From contig NZ_AP012334.1 in NCBI RefSeq assembly GCF_001042695.1, positions 1 to 64,000 of the forward strand: a DNA stretch of 64,000 nt. Direction: 5' to 3'. This stretch comes from Scardovia inopinata JCM 12537. Its GTDB lineage: Bacteria; Actinomycetota; Actinomycetes; Actinomycetales; Bifidobacteriaceae. A model generated the notes under the pieces. The model saw only the letters and a list, made by a program, of their open reading frames with translations. It made no database searches and had not been told where the DNA came from. Of this stretch, positions 26,625 through 35,942 are shown piece by piece. The translations under genes were made by a program, and so were the position numbers. The number at the start of each line of letters is the position of its first letter. Within the stretch, counting starts at the first letter, position 1.

Positions 26625-26697
26625 GCCTCCTGGCGGATTCGAACCGTCGACCTGCTGATTACAAATCAGCTGCTCTAGCCGGCTGAGCTAAGGAGGC
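26625..26697 (-). tRNA. tRNA-Thr (anticodon UGU)
   Basis: A 73-nt cloverleaf: acceptor GCCTCCT/AGGAGGC pairs fully, D arm GCTC-GAGC, anticodon stem GCTGA/TCAGC with loop TTTGTAA (anticodon TGT), and T loop TTCGAAT. The T stem GACGG/CCGCC has one A-C mismatch at its second pair. CCA is not encoded. The 3' end faces the accessory segment, the position at which integrating elements typically insert, but no integrase gene or second copy of the tRNA end is seen. Confidence 0.93.
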
Positions 26698-26884
26698 AGT
26701 GCGCAGGGTCTAGATTAGAGGGCTAAACCCTGCGACTTAATATACAATAGCGGATTGGCAGGAAAACACGCCGACCTCTTGCATTCATATCGCAACAAAG
26801 AAATGTCGCAACAGAGGAACACGGCTCAACAAATGCGACTGCTGTATAACGTATGCCATGCTTCGATGGATGGTTCAGGACGCG

Positions 26885-27862
26885 CTAGGCAATCGGCTTA
26901 CCACTGGCCCCGATGGAAGGAAGCTTACCTGTCACACCAATATTTGCCTTATTCATGCCAATGGCATGCAGAAAAAGAGTTTTCCAATCGGATCCGCTCT
27001 TGCTGGAAGCAGAGTAATCCCAGAAATGCTTATTGATCCGGAAGGTGGGAGTGGTCATGGCTCCCTTGTTGCTACCGGAGACATTCCACAGTTCCGACCG
27101 GTAAGGAGTGTATTTGGCCATCGCCTGAACCCAGGCAGTATACTTTCCGCTGGTGCTCTTCTTGGCTACTGTGGCATCAACTCCGGCAGAGCGGGCAATC
27201 TTCTGAATTTTAGCATTGGTAACAGGTACATAATTGCTTGCTTCCCCAGGTTGATTTTCTGAACTGAAGAGGGACGTAATAAACTGCAGGGCGTGATTAG
27301 GATCATTTTCCAGCACATAAACTACTGCTGCGGCAGCTCGGGTGGAATAGTTGTCAGTGGAAGAGGCATCGAGGAATCCTTCAGGATGAACTTCCAGGTT
27401 GATTTGACCGGCATCCACCATTTTTATCAGAGTGGCGTCAAGGGCACGATTGGCAGAGCCACAGCCAGGGCAGATAAAGTCCATATATTCTTCCACGGTG
27501 GGAGCACCGGCGGCCTTCTTTCCAATCCCGTTTTTAGACAGAACAAATCCCCCTTCGGAAGTGGCATAGGAAGGCTTTACTTTCACAGCCTGTACGGCTG
27601 CATATCTTTCCTGTCGACCACTGGCAACATCCTGATGATTCTTCTTATAGTTGTTATAAATAAGGGCACCGCCAATGACCAGGGCAGCAATCACAATAAT
27701 AGCAACGGTTACAGCGCCAATAATAGTCTGCTGTCTGCGCTCACGGTCCCGCTGCTCCTGAATGAGTCGCTCCCTTTCCAGGGCCGCCTCCCGCTGTCTA
27801 CGGCGGGATTTAATCCGTTCCTTGCGCTTGGTTTCCTGCCAGTTGTTATTGGTCTGTGCCAT
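26885..27862 (-). CDS. DsbA-like thioredoxin-fold protein, membrane-anchored
   Basis: This 325-aa protein has a basic cytoplasmic N-terminus (about 45 residues, Arg/Glu-rich coiled coil). One membrane helix follows (TIIGAVTVAIIVIAALVIGGALIY, about 46-69), then an extracytoplasmic thioredoxin-fold domain. The active site is CPGC in MDFICPGCGSANRAL (about residue 133), and a cis-Pro is likely in TTPTFRINK near residue 276. These features fit the DsbA-like Thioredoxin_4 family of actinobacteria, which forms or shuffles disulfides in exported proteins. The start ATG at 27862 follows AAGGAG. It is downstream of, and on the same strand as, the Ser/Thr kinase gene but separated by 248 bp. Confidence 0.88.
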   Translation of the reverse strand: MAQTNNNWQETKRKERIKSRRRQREAALERERLIQEQRDRERRQQTIIGAVTVAIIVIAALVIGGALIYNNYKKNHQDVASGRQERYAAVQAVKVKPSYATSEGGFVLSKNGIGKKAAGAPTVEEYMDFICPGCGSANRALDATLIKMVDAGQINLEVHPEGFLDASSTDNYSTRAAAAVVYVLENDPNHALQFITSLFSSENQPGEASNYVPVTNAKIQKIARSAGVDATVAKKSTSGKYTAWVQAMAKYTPYRSELWNVSGSNKGAMTTPTFRINKHFWDYSASSKSGSDWKTLFLHAIGMNKANIGVTGKLPSIGASGKPIA

Positions 27863-28110
27863 TGCTGCTCCTTATTGTCCTTCGATAGCCATCAGATCTG
27901 TATAGTTAATCTGGTGACAGTCAGCAGTCATGTCAATCTGTCCTCAGTCTACACGATACCTGACTCCTGAACATTCAATATTGCTGGGAGGGATTGTTGA
28001 TGTCAGGAATGATATAAAATTTTGTTGTAGTTCTCTGTACTTGTTCAGTATTTATGAGACAGACTTTATGAGCCAGACCGCAACCGGGGTTAAGTAGGTC
28101 ACAGTTATAT

Positions 28111-30222
28111 CTAATAGGTCACAGTCAGGGGAGTCCAGTCAATAGAGCCGGACCCAGCGTAGATGATAGCAACAACAATCAGGATGGCAAGAAGAACGAG
28201 GGCTAAAAGAGTTTTCTTTTCCCATCTCCTGGTCTCCGATCCCGATCTAGAGGGATATCCAGGAATGTCAGCTTTTCTGGTTGAGCCAAAACCGACGCGA
28301 ATAATGGAAGCCAGATGACTAGACAGGCAGCAGAACCATCCAGTCAGGAAAGAGAGGGTAAGAGTCAGTCCAGACAAGGAGAAAGCTGAGTCGCCAGGGA
28401 GAGGGAGGATAAAATTTCGGTCAGGCAGACTTAGTGCCAGGTGAGCGCTGCTACCGCTGGAGGGGAGACCAAAAAAGAGAGACAAAAGCAGACCTGCTGC
28501 AAGCGACACAACAAAACCTATCAGAGCTGACCCTACGGCAGAAAGGAAGCCTTTGATAATATTCCAGGGCAATCCCAAAGCGGTAAGAGCCGAGTCAGAT
28601 TTTTTGAAGATTCCTCCGTTCCTCTCTCGTCTGCGCTCGCGGGCTCTGGCGCTATAACCAACGGTAGCGAAAATCCAGAGAATAAGGAAACCGATCAGGA
28701 CTGCTACCATTGGTGCTCCAGATGCCAGAAATGTCATAGGAATAGTAGTTAGTACAAGCGGAAGGAAGCTGTGGCGCCTGTACCACCAGAGCACGTTGAA
28801 AGCAGGAATGGTGGGAATTTCTGGGTTTGTCAGAAGCCCAAGTGCGGAAGAAAGATCCGGATTTGGCTGGATTGTTGGACCAGAAACTGTAGGGAGAACA
28901 GAGGTTGGTGGAGTTGTTGGCAGGATGGAAGTCCCGGGTAAGACGGAAGTCTCGGGTAGGGAGGAGGTATTAGGCAGGACGGAAGTCTCCTGGGATTCTG
29001 GAGAGGACAGAGAAGAATAATGAAGCTGAGGACTGGTGACATCGGCTGACTGGGCAGAGGCAGGCAGAATGCGGGTGCTGCCCGGCAGGGTTGCGGATGA
29101 CATTATCCGGGTAGCTGCCATATCTGGTTCCGAAGGGAGGACTTGGGTTCTGGAAGAATCTTGAGGATTGGGTACCGGATCTGTCCATAATTTCCGGGGA
29201 TTCAGAGGAACTGCGGTATAAAGGGGCTGGGTCTGGCCATCTTCAGTGGGAGAGGCATCATTACCCCTTGTGTAAAAAGGGGGCACCACCTGTCCCTGAG
29301 AATTTTCTCTTGGACCTGTGCTGGCTGAATCTCCGCTATCTGTATCAGTCATACTGTCCCAAGCGCCCTGGGCAGCGTCCTCTTGTATAACTCTCAGAAG
29401 TTCCTGAGCGCTGCATCGTTTGTTTCTATCTGGGTTCAAAGCCTGGCGAAGCATATAGGTAGTACGGGGAGGCAGTCCTGCCAGATTGGCGTTTCCGGCG
29501 GCTTCCCGCTCCAGCACTGCCATCATGGGTTTGGTTCCATAAATTGGCTCTCCCATGGCAGCAAATCCCAGAACACTAGCTACACTCCACCAGTCAGTCG
29601 CTTCATCGGACTCGGCTCCTTCAATAATTTCAGGAGCAATAAATCCGGGAGTCCCCATAACCAGGCCGGTGCGGGTCACATGAGATTCGCCTTCTCCCAT
29701 GGCGATTCCAAAGTCAACCAAAACAGGACCCCGGGAAGAAATCATCACATTGGTCGGCTTAATATCGCGATGGATAATACCTGCAGCATGGACCGCATCC
29801 ACCGCATCCAAAAGCTTACTGGTCAGACGGGCTAGGTCTTCTCCCACATAGGGGCCGTTGTCGCGGACGTCATCGCGCAAATTTAAGCCTTCTACCAGTT
29901 CTGTCACAATAAAAGCAAGGGAGTCGTCAAGTTCCATATCAACAATCTGGCAGACTCCTGGATGCTTGATTTTTTGCAGAGCCAGCCCTTCTCTGCGGAA
30001 TCTTTCTCGAGCGGTGGCTCTTTCCCTGGCATCGGTTGAGTTTGGATTATTACTGTCTTCTTGGGCAAAGGAATCGCGCAGAATTTTCATGGCGTATATC
30101 TGTCCGCCGTCATCCCTGACTCGCCAAACAGTGCCCATAGCTCCGCCTCCCAGGCGTGAGACCAGGGTATAACCACCCACATTATTTCCGGGTTCCAGAT
30201 TGAAAGTATTTAAATCCGACAT
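28111..30222 (-). CDS. Membrane-linked serine/threonine protein kinase
   Basis: This 703-aa Hanks-type kinase shows the Gly-loop GGGAMGTVWRV (about residue 25), the catalytic Lys in YAMKIL, the loop HRDIKPTNVM (about 151), DFGIA (about 170) and GTPGFIAPE. A Pro/Ser/Thr-rich linker (about 300-470) with repeats like SVLPGTS and STRILPAS could carry phosphorylation sites. The C-terminal ~230 residues contain several hydrophobic segments, so it is a multi-pass membrane protein. It has no extracellular PASTA repeats. A TAGAAT box lies 9 bases before the ATG, so the message may be leaderless. Targets are not evident from neighbours. Confidence 0.9.
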   Translation of the reverse strand: MSDLNTFNLEPGNNVGGYTLVSRLGGGAMGTVWRVRDDGGQIYAMKILRDSFAQEDSNNPNSTDARERATARERFRREGLALQKIKHPGVCQIVDMELDDSLAFIVTELVEGLNLRDDVRDNGPYVGEDLARLTSKLLDAVDAVHAAGIIHRDIKPTNVMISSRGPVLVDFGIAMGEGESHVTRTGLVMGTPGFIAPEIIEGAESDEATDWWSVASVLGFAAMGEPIYGTKPMMAVLEREAAGNANLAGLPPRTTYMLRQALNPDRNKRCSAQELLRVIQEDAAQGAWDSMTDTDSGDSASTGPRENSQGQVVPPFYTRGNDASPTEDGQTQPLYTAVPLNPRKLWTDPVPNPQDSSRTQVLPSEPDMAATRIMSSATLPGSTRILPASAQSADVTSPQLHYSSLSSPESQETSVLPNTSSLPETSVLPGTSILPTTPPTSVLPTVSGPTIQPNPDLSSALGLLTNPEIPTIPAFNVLWWYRRHSFLPLVLTTIPMTFLASGAPMVAVLIGFLILWIFATVGYSARARERRRERNGGIFKKSDSALTALGLPWNIIKGFLSAVGSALIGFVVSLAAGLLLSLFFGLPSSGSSAHLALSLPDRNFILPLPGDSAFSLSGLTLTLSFLTGWFCCLSSHLASIIRVGFGSTRKADIPGYPSRSGSETRRWEKKTLLALVLLAILIVVAIIYAGSGSIDWTPLTVTY

Positions 30223-30308
30223 AGTTCTTCTATTCTAAAGGAGGGGGCAGGTCAAGAGGCAGGCTGCTAAAAAAGTGCATAAAATTTTCAATTTCACCAT
30301 GAAACGTT

Positions 30309-30336
30309 TTGCATTTTCTTCTTCCTCGTGTATAGT
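30309..30336 (+). promoter_or_regulatory. Promoter of the sugar-ABC ATPase gene
   Basis: TTGCAT (30309-30314) and TATAGT (30331-30336) have 16-bp spacing, in a gap with the diverging kinase gene. Transcription from here would give a leader of about 140 nt before the ATG at 30486. Confidence 0.6.
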
Positions 30337-30342
30337 GGACAG

Positions 30343-30485
30343 TGGCTCAAGGAAGAGTACTTTCGTGAACCAGCGGACCAGTGATGTGCTCCGACGTTAG
30401 GACGAGTGTGTCTTGGTCATAACAAACAAAGTGAAACCTCTCACAACGGATCGTTAGGCACGTACCTGCCTATGAAAGGAAAGTT
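30343..30485 (+). ncRNA. Structured 5' leader, candidate msiK-type RNA
   Basis: The leader between the promoter and the ATPase gene holds at least two clear hairpins: GTGA (30431-30434) with TCAC (30441-30444) around AACCTC, and TAGGCA (30455-30460) with TGCCTA (30467-30472) around CGTACC. The second ends just before the AAAGGAAAG ribosome binding site. Actinobacterial genes of this type (msiK) are known to carry a conserved leader motif named msiK RNA. The gene match makes that identity plausible, but I cannot test the consensus here. Confidence 0.45.
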
Positions 30486-31613
30486 ATGGCAGAAGTAAAA
30501 TTCGAACATGTGACCCGAATTTATCCAGGCAACACAGAGCCATCTGTTGATGATCTGAATTTGGATATCAAGGATGGCGAATTCCTCGTTCTCGTTGGTC
30601 CCTCTGGTTGCGGTAAGTCTACGACTCTTCGTATGCTTGCCGGCCTGGAGGAAGTCAACAAGGGCCGCATCACTATTGGGGATACAGACGTCACCAATAT
30701 GCAGCCTAAGGACCGCGATATCGCTATGGTCTTCCAGAACTATGCACTGTATCCTCACATGACAGTTGCAGACAACATGGGCTTCGCTCTGAAGATCGCC
30801 GGCACTCCCAAGGCTGAGATTCGCAAGCGCGTTGAAGAAGCTGCCAAGATTCTTGATTTGACTGAGTATTTGGATCGTAAGCCAAAGGCTCTGTCTGGTG
30901 GTCAGCGTCAGCGTGTAGCTATGGGCCGTGCAATCGTTCGTAAGCCGAAGGTCTTCCTGATGGATGAGCCTTTGTCTAATTTGGATGCCAAACTCCGTGT
31001 ACAGACCCGTACACAGATTGCTGCCCTGCAGCGTCAGCTGGGTGTTACCACCCTTTATGTGACTCACGATCAGACCGAAGCTCTGACCATGGGTGACCGC
31101 ATCGCAGTCATTAAGCTTGGTATTCTTCAGCAGGTCGGTGCTCCTACCGAGCTGTATGATCGCCCGGCTAATGTCTTCGTTGCAGGCTTCATCGGTTCTC
31201 CCTCCATGAATATCAACACTCACCCAGTAGTTGATGGCAAGGCTCAGATTGGCGATGACACCATCACCCTGCCAGCTGAAGTTGTTAACAAGCTGACTCC
31301 TGAGGATGAAGGCAAGATTGTTCTTGGCTTCCGTCCTGAAGATGCTTCTCTGGCTTCTGAAGCAGATCCCGATGCTTTCCAGCTTGAGGTTGTTAACGTG
31401 GAAGATCTGGGTTCTGACGGCTATATCTATGGCAACATCGTAACTGGTGAAAAAAATGCTTCTGACGCCACCATGATGTCTGATCAGAATAAGATGACAA
31501 CAGTTCGTGTGAACCCCCGCCAGCTGCCCAAGGTAGGCGACACTGTGCGCATTCACATTGATCCTACCAAGATGCACCTGTTCTCCCCGGCCACTGAGCT
31601 GCGTTTGAACTAG
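30486..31613 (+). CDS. ugpC: Sugar ABC transporter ATP-binding protein (UgpC/MsmK/MsiK type)
   Basis: This 375-aa ATPase powers carbohydrate importers and is often shared by several sugar permeases. It has Walker A GPSGCGKS near residue 38, the Q-loop MVFQNYALYPHMTV, signature LSGGQRQRVAMGRAI near 137, Walker B VFLMDEPLSNLDA, and switch His in YVTHDQTEA. The C-terminal regulatory OB-like (TOBE) domain follows (about 240-375). The gene stands alone, with no permease or binding protein next to it, which fits a shared ATPase. The ribosome binding site is AAAGGAAAG. A terminator follows at 31694. Confidence 0.93.
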   Translation: MAEVKFEHVTRIYPGNTEPSVDDLNLDIKDGEFLVLVGPSGCGKSTTLRMLAGLEEVNKGRITIGDTDVTNMQPKDRDIAMVFQNYALYPHMTVADNMGFALKIAGTPKAEIRKRVEEAAKILDLTEYLDRKPKALSGGQRQRVAMGRAIVRKPKVFLMDEPLSNLDAKLRVQTRTQIAALQRQLGVTTLYVTHDQTEALTMGDRIAVIKLGILQQVGAPTELYDRPANVFVAGFIGSPSMNINTHPVVDGKAQIGDDTITLPAEVVNKLTPEDEGKIVLGFRPEDASLASEADPDAFQLEVVNVEDLGSDGYIYGNIVTGEKNASDATMMSDQNKMTTVRVNPRQLPKVGDTVRIHIDPTKMHLFSPATELRLN

Positions 31614-31693
31614 GAAAGTCTGTTAAACTAGACAAATTGAACTAAACAAGTAGGTAAGTTACACCAGTTTTCACGACAGTTTGTCAAATGAAA

Positions 31694-31740
31694 AAGAAGT
31701 CCCAGCCGCTTATAAGAGCGACCGGGACTTCTTATTGAAT
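31694..31740 (+). terminator. Hairpin terminator after ugpC
   Basis: A perfect 10-bp outer stem, AAGAAGTCCC (31694-31703) and GGGACTTCTT (31724-31733), encloses an inner CGCT/AGCG stem. The T tract after it is short (CTTATTG), so efficiency is uncertain. Confidence 0.7.
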
Positions 31741-31771
31741 CAGCAAAGTTCGTATTATCTTCTATGAGGCT

Positions 31772-33241
31772 ATGATAAATAGTATGGAAAAGTCCCTGGA
31801 TCCCCGTTTGATGAATGCTACTTCTGTTCATTCCGGCAAACTTACAGACAGTACAACCTCATCCTCTGCCAGTGGCACAGCAGGGAGGGGTTCATCAGGT
31901 GAGCCCAAGGCCCTTACTATTACAGCTGCAACTGCTAATCCTCAGATGTTTACCCTGCCCTGGTACTTACCTTTGGCGAAGTGGCCGAAGGATCTTCTGG
32001 TGAACCTTCCCCGGGGAATTTCCCGGCATGTTGTCCGCTTTGTTCGTGTGGGTGATTCGGTCATGGCTATGAAAGAAATCAACATGGCCGTGGCTCAACG
32101 GGAATATGAGATGTTGCGAAGCCTTGAAAAGCTTGACTTGCCGGCAGTTAAGCCCGTGGCTGTTGTCTCCGGCAGGCATGATTCCCGGTCGGAGCCGTTG
32201 GAATCCATTCTGGTAACGGAACAGCTCAAATTTTCCCTGCCGTACCGTGCATTATTTGCCCGCAATATTAGGGAAGACACGGCTGAGCGCCTGATTGATG
32301 CCCTGGCGGTTCTTCTGGTTCGTCTTCATTTGCAGGGTTTTTACTGGGGGGATGTTTCCCTGTCAAACGTACTTTTTCTGCGAGATGCAGACTCTTTCAC
32401 TGCAGTACTGGTGGATGCGGAAACCGGTGCTCTTTATGGCAATTTAACTGAAGGGCAGAGGGAATACGACATTGACTTAGCCAGAACCAATATTATTGGT
32501 GAGCTGATGGATCTGCAGGCTGGTGCCCTCTTACCCAGCGAGGTGGATGAGGTAGAGGTCGGAAACCGCCTGGTTGAGCGCTATCACAGCCTTTGGCAAG
32601 CCCTGACTGGTACCGATACTTTTGGCCCTGATGAGATGTGGAAAATCGAGAAGAGGGTCAATGACCTCAATGAACTGGGATTTTATGTTGATGAGCTGGA
32701 AGTGACCACTGATGAGGATGGAGCCCATGTTCATGTAAGACCCCGGGTGGTGGATGCCGGCTATGCTTCCCGAAAACTTCTGCGGTTGACCGGCCTGGAT
32801 GTGCAGGAAAATCAGGCCAGGCGTCTGCTAAATGACCTGGATGCCTACAGAGCATCAACCTGGAGACAGGATGAGCCTATAGAAATTGTGGCTACTGATT
32901 GGATGCGGGAGGTTTTTGAGCCTACTGTCCGTATGATTCCTGCTGAGTACCGCAATCAGATTGAGCCCGCTCAGTTCTTCCATGAAGTCTTGACTCATCG
33001 CTGGTATCTGGCCGAAAGAGCCGGCCACGATGTATCCATGGGGGTAGCAATTCAAAGTTACATCGATGATTATCTGTCTGATTATAAGATTGATACTCAG
33101 GTTATGAAGGCCATCACTGAAGAACAGGATTCGGGCGTGGTGGATGACGCTGACAATTATGGGGCTGACGGCTACCAGCAAAACGAAGACGGTTACAATC
33201 CGGAAGATGACCCAGATGCAGCCGTCTGGGCGGCCAGCTGA
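31772..33241 (+). CDS. DUF4032 protein with kinase-like fold
   Basis: This 489-aa soluble protein is of the actinobacterial DUF4032 family, often annotated as a lipopolysaccharide-kinase-like protein. Visible kinase-like elements are AMKEINMAVAQREYEML (possible Lys/Glu pair near residue 95), LHLQGFYWGDVSLSNVLF (an HxD-like loop with GDVSLSN near 195) and VLVDAETG near 215 (DFG-like). These suggest a phosphotransferase fold, but activity is unproven. The N-terminal ~55 residues and the C-terminal ~35 acidic residues are low-complexity. The start may be 31772 or 31784; neither has a strong ribosome binding site. Confidence 0.8.
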   Translation: MINSMEKSLDPRLMNATSVHSGKLTDSTTSSSASGTAGRGSSGEPKALTITAATANPQMFTLPWYLPLAKWPKDLLVNLPRGISRHVVRFVRVGDSVMAMKEINMAVAQREYEMLRSLEKLDLPAVKPVAVVSGRHDSRSEPLESILVTEQLKFSLPYRALFARNIREDTAERLIDALAVLLVRLHLQGFYWGDVSLSNVLFLRDADSFTAVLVDAETGALYGNLTEGQREYDIDLARTNIIGELMDLQAGALLPSEVDEVEVGNRLVERYHSLWQALTGTDTFGPDEMWKIEKRVNDLNELGFYVDELEVTTDEDGAHVHVRPRVVDAGYASRKLLRLTGLDVQENQARRLLNDLDAYRASTWRQDEPIEIVATDWMREVFEPTVRMIPAEYRNQIEPAQFFHEVLTHRWYLAERAGHDVSMGVAIQSYIDDYLSDYKIDTQVMKAITEEQDSGVVDDADNYGADGYQQNEDGYNPEDDPDAAVWAAS

Positions 33242-33317
33242 CCTATGGTGGTCATGGGCTAAAGCAGCTGGCTAAATGTATGGTATGGTCTGTGCATATC
33301 TGCTGGCATTCGCTCCA

Positions 33318-34298
33318 TTACTGTGCTTGAGCGCGGGTAGTGTGAACGCTGAAGAGGGCAATTCCTGCTGCCACAGAGGCATTCAGAGACTCTACTAGAG
33401 ATGTCATGGGGATAGAAACTATGGCATCGCACTGTTCCCGCACAAGCCGGCTGATTCCTTTGCCTTCAGACCCCAGAACAACAATCAGAGGATCAGTTTC
33501 GAATCCGCTGTATCCCACTTGAGCGGTGCCGCCACCATCTAAGCCAATGGAGTAGAAGCCTCGTTCCTTGAGACTGTCGATAGCTTTAGTCAGGTTAACC
33601 ACCCGGGCAACTGGCATATGCGCAGCAGCGCCGGCCGATACCTTCCAGGCAGCTGCGGTCACAGAAGCACTGCGGCGTTCAGGAAGTATGACTCCGCTGG
33701 CCCCGAAAGCAGCGGCAGATCTGATAACCGCACCCAGATTCTGCGGATCTGTAACTCCGTCCAGGGCAATAAAAAGCGGCTGTGCCAGAGCTTTGGCTTT
33801 TGCTGATGCTGATCCCAGGGCTTGAGCTTTCGCCTCTGCCCTGTCTACCAACTCCTGCAGAGACTTATAGTGGTAAGGAGCTACCTTGATGATTACTCCC
33901 TGATGATTGACGCTGCGGGCTATCCTATTCATTTCCAGACGGTCAGCCTCTAAAATTTTCAACCCTTCCAGACCGGCCAGACGGATAATCTCGCGGGTTC
34001 GGTCATCATGCTCAATTCGGTTGAGAATATAGAGGACGCTGGAGGGAACATGGGCTTTCAAAGCTTCCAGAACTGCATTGCGGCCGATAACAAAATCATC
34101 GGAATCAGAGGTAAATTTGGCAACCCGTCTGCGTGCAGCCAGTCTGGGATCAGCAGCTTTGCGGCGCTCAAGGGCTTTTTTGGCACGGTAAGCCTTGTGA
34201 TAGACGCGGTCTTCCGCCTTAGGTGTGGGACCATGCCCCCGTAGCTTGGCACGATGCTTGCCGCCTGAACCTTTTTTAGGACCTTGTTGTGAAACCAT
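33318..34298 (-). CDS. rlmB: 23S rRNA (guanosine-2'-O-)-methyltransferase-type TrmH/RlmB protein
   Basis: This 326-aa SpoU/TrmH-superfamily RNA methyltransferase has a basic N-terminal tail (MVSQQGPKKGSGGKHRAKLR and onward). The substrate-binding domain starts FVIGRNAVLEAL (about residue 82). The SPOUT domain contains the three knot motifs: ALDGVTDPQNLGAVIRSAAAFG, VVLGSEGKGISRLV and IPMTSLVESLNASVAAGIALF. The likely product is 2'-O-methylguanosine in 23S rRNA; the exact site is inferred from the family. ATG 34298 is chosen over an upstream start. TACTAT lies 7 bases before it, so the message is probably leaderless. Confidence 0.88.
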   Translation of the reverse strand: MVSQQGPKKGSGGKHRAKLRGHGPTPKAEDRVYHKAYRAKKALERRKAADPRLAARRRVAKFTSDSDDFVIGRNAVLEALKAHVPSSVLYILNRIEHDDRTREIIRLAGLEGLKILEADRLEMNRIARSVNHQGVIIKVAPYHYKSLQELVDRAEAKAQALGSASAKAKALAQPLFIALDGVTDPQNLGAVIRSAAAFGASGVILPERRSASVTAAAWKVSAGAAAHMPVARVVNLTKAIDSLKERGFYSIGLDGGGTAQVGYSGFETDPLIVVLGSEGKGISRLVREQCDAIVSIPMTSLVESLNASVAAGIALFSVHTTRAQAQ

Positions 34299-34411
34299 AG
34301 TCTTTATAGTACGCGAAAGATAGTACTCGTCAACGCCCATTTCTTTTTATGTTTTGAGGCTTTTATGCTTGCACCTGGGAGGGGGCAGTCGGGAGGCTGC
34401 TGAGGGCAGAT

Positions 34412-35755
34412 TTATCCCTGGTAAGGCTGATAGGACTGATACGGCTGATAGTACTGGTAGGCCTGGTAAGGCTGTGCCCGATAAGGCTGCTGTTGGTACG
34501 GGGGTTGCTGATACGGGGGTTGGTACTGGGGTTGATACCCGCTGTAAGCCGGATAAGCCTGATAGGCTGGGTAGTTTTGATATCCCTGATAGGCCGGAGA
34601 ATATGCAGGAGCTCCCTGATACGCTGGGTAGTAAGGGTAGGGAGGAAGAGGAGTTTGTGCCAGGTGCAGCTGAGGGGCCTTCCTGAACACTTTCAATGTA
34701 TAGGGAGCAACCGTTGCCTGCTTATACCAACCCAAAAAATGGTTAAGAAGTAGAACGCTGAGGGCAAAAAGGGTGATCATGGCCATATCCTGAGCCAAAT
34801 TTGCCGCTTGCTCGGGGACACTAATTTTGGATTCATCTGATCCGCCTGCGGTGAAAACACCAAAAAGATATCCCAAAGTTATCATGCTGTTATTGGCGCT
34901 GTGAAAAGCGATGCCAGCTTCCAACCCCCCAGTAAAAAGAACCAGGTAGCCCATGATTAATCCCATGAAAAAGATCTGGGCCTTACCCCATAGATGATAC
35001 TGAGTGTGCATAGAGGCAAAAAACAGACCGGGAACAATAGGTGCAAGGAGCACAAATCGCTGGGGTATCCATCGTCCGAAAGCTTGTAAAATAAGACCTC
35101 TAAACAGGTATTCCTCAGCTGCGCACTGCAGAGGAATAATGGTCATAATCACAAGAAAATCAAGGATAAAATTTATTGTATCTATTCCTTTTGGAAGACC
35201 ATGGTACCCGCCGGACAGCAGACTGGGGCCCCATATAAAGATGAACGTCCAGAAATATGCAGGGATTGCACAAATGAAAAGCACCTTCCATCGCATTTTC
35301 CCAAAGCGGTTGGTCACAGTATTTATAGGTCGGCCATCTCCCAGAATAGTTCCAAAGATTACTGGGGGCAAGAAGGATAGGGCGGTGGTACCAAAAGTAG
35401 AAAGGACAATTATCCAGTGAGGATTATCCATAGTTAAAGTCATATTCCGGAAGAGATCAGGGTTTGCGACGGATACATCCCAGTTCAGACTTATCAACAG
35501 ATAGAGGCTTACATATTGGGCCAGACCAACCCAGCCCAGAACAAGAAAGAGGGTGAATAGAGGCCTCCACCACTGGTAACCCTTAACTGTGCGCAAATAA
35601 TTTATTTGATTGGTAAAATGAAAAATACCACGATCGCGAGGCAGCTGATTATTGTTTCTGGGCTGCTGAACCATGACTCTTGTCGCAGGTATCATGGGCT
35701 GGTTGGGCGCCCAGGGGTCCTGATAGTGCTGATAGATAGGGTAGATCTGTTCCAT
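34412..35755 (-). CDS. CPBP family intramembrane metalloprotease
   Basis: This 447-aa multi-pass membrane protein carries the CPBP (CAAX protease and bacteriocin-processing) motifs: EEYLFRG (about residue 230), a histidine motif in FASMHTQYHLW, and EAGIAFHSANNSM. About eight membrane helices are predicted. The N-terminal 60 residues are cytoplasmic and Pro/Gln-rich. The last ~80 residues are an unusual Tyr/Gln/Pro repeat region built from YQ(P/A)YQ-like units. The start ATG at 35755 is supported by AGAGGAAC just upstream. The substrate is unknown; some relatives process peptides or confer bacteriocin self-immunity. Confidence 0.85.
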   Translation of the reverse strand: MEQIYPIYQHYQDPWAPNQPMIPATRVMVQQPRNNNQLPRDRGIFHFTNQINYLRTVKGYQWWRPLFTLFLVLGWVGLAQYVSLYLLISLNWDVSVANPDLFRNMTLTMDNPHWIIVLSTFGTTALSFLPPVIFGTILGDGRPINTVTNRFGKMRWKVLFICAIPAYFWTFIFIWGPSLLSGGYHGLPKGIDTINFILDFLVIMTIIPLQCAAEEYLFRGLILQAFGRWIPQRFVLLAPIVPGLFFASMHTQYHLWGKAQIFFMGLIMGYLVLFTGGLEAGIAFHSANNSMITLGYLFGVFTAGGSDESKISVPEQAANLAQDMAMITLFALSVLLLNHFLGWYKQATVAPYTLKVFRKAPQLHLAQTPLPPYPYYPAYQGAPAYSPAYQGYQNYPAYQAYPAYSGYQPQYQPPYQQPPYQQQPYRAQPYQAYQYYQPYQSYQPYQG

Positions 35756-35942
35756 AGTTCCTCTTTTCTTGTTTCTATTGTAGCAATGAGCCTCCCGGAA
35801 CCCTAAAACTGGAAACGATGGAGGGAGAACAGTCACAGTCAACAACTAGAATAGGGACCTACGTATTCATATCCGCGCAGCATGCAGGTATGGGTTTACC
35901 TCTTGGATGCTGACTACTCCGCGGCATTACCATGGAGAAACA

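Noticed and set aside
26858-27262. Plus-strand frames opposite the DsbA-like gene
   Set aside because: They are antisense to a gene with an intact CPGC active site and show no features of their own.
30441-31577. A 378-codon open frame on the minus strand opposite ugpC
   Set aside because: It lies wholly antisense to a clearly conserved ABC ATPase; the predicted protein has no recognisable features and the frame is a by-product of codon bias.
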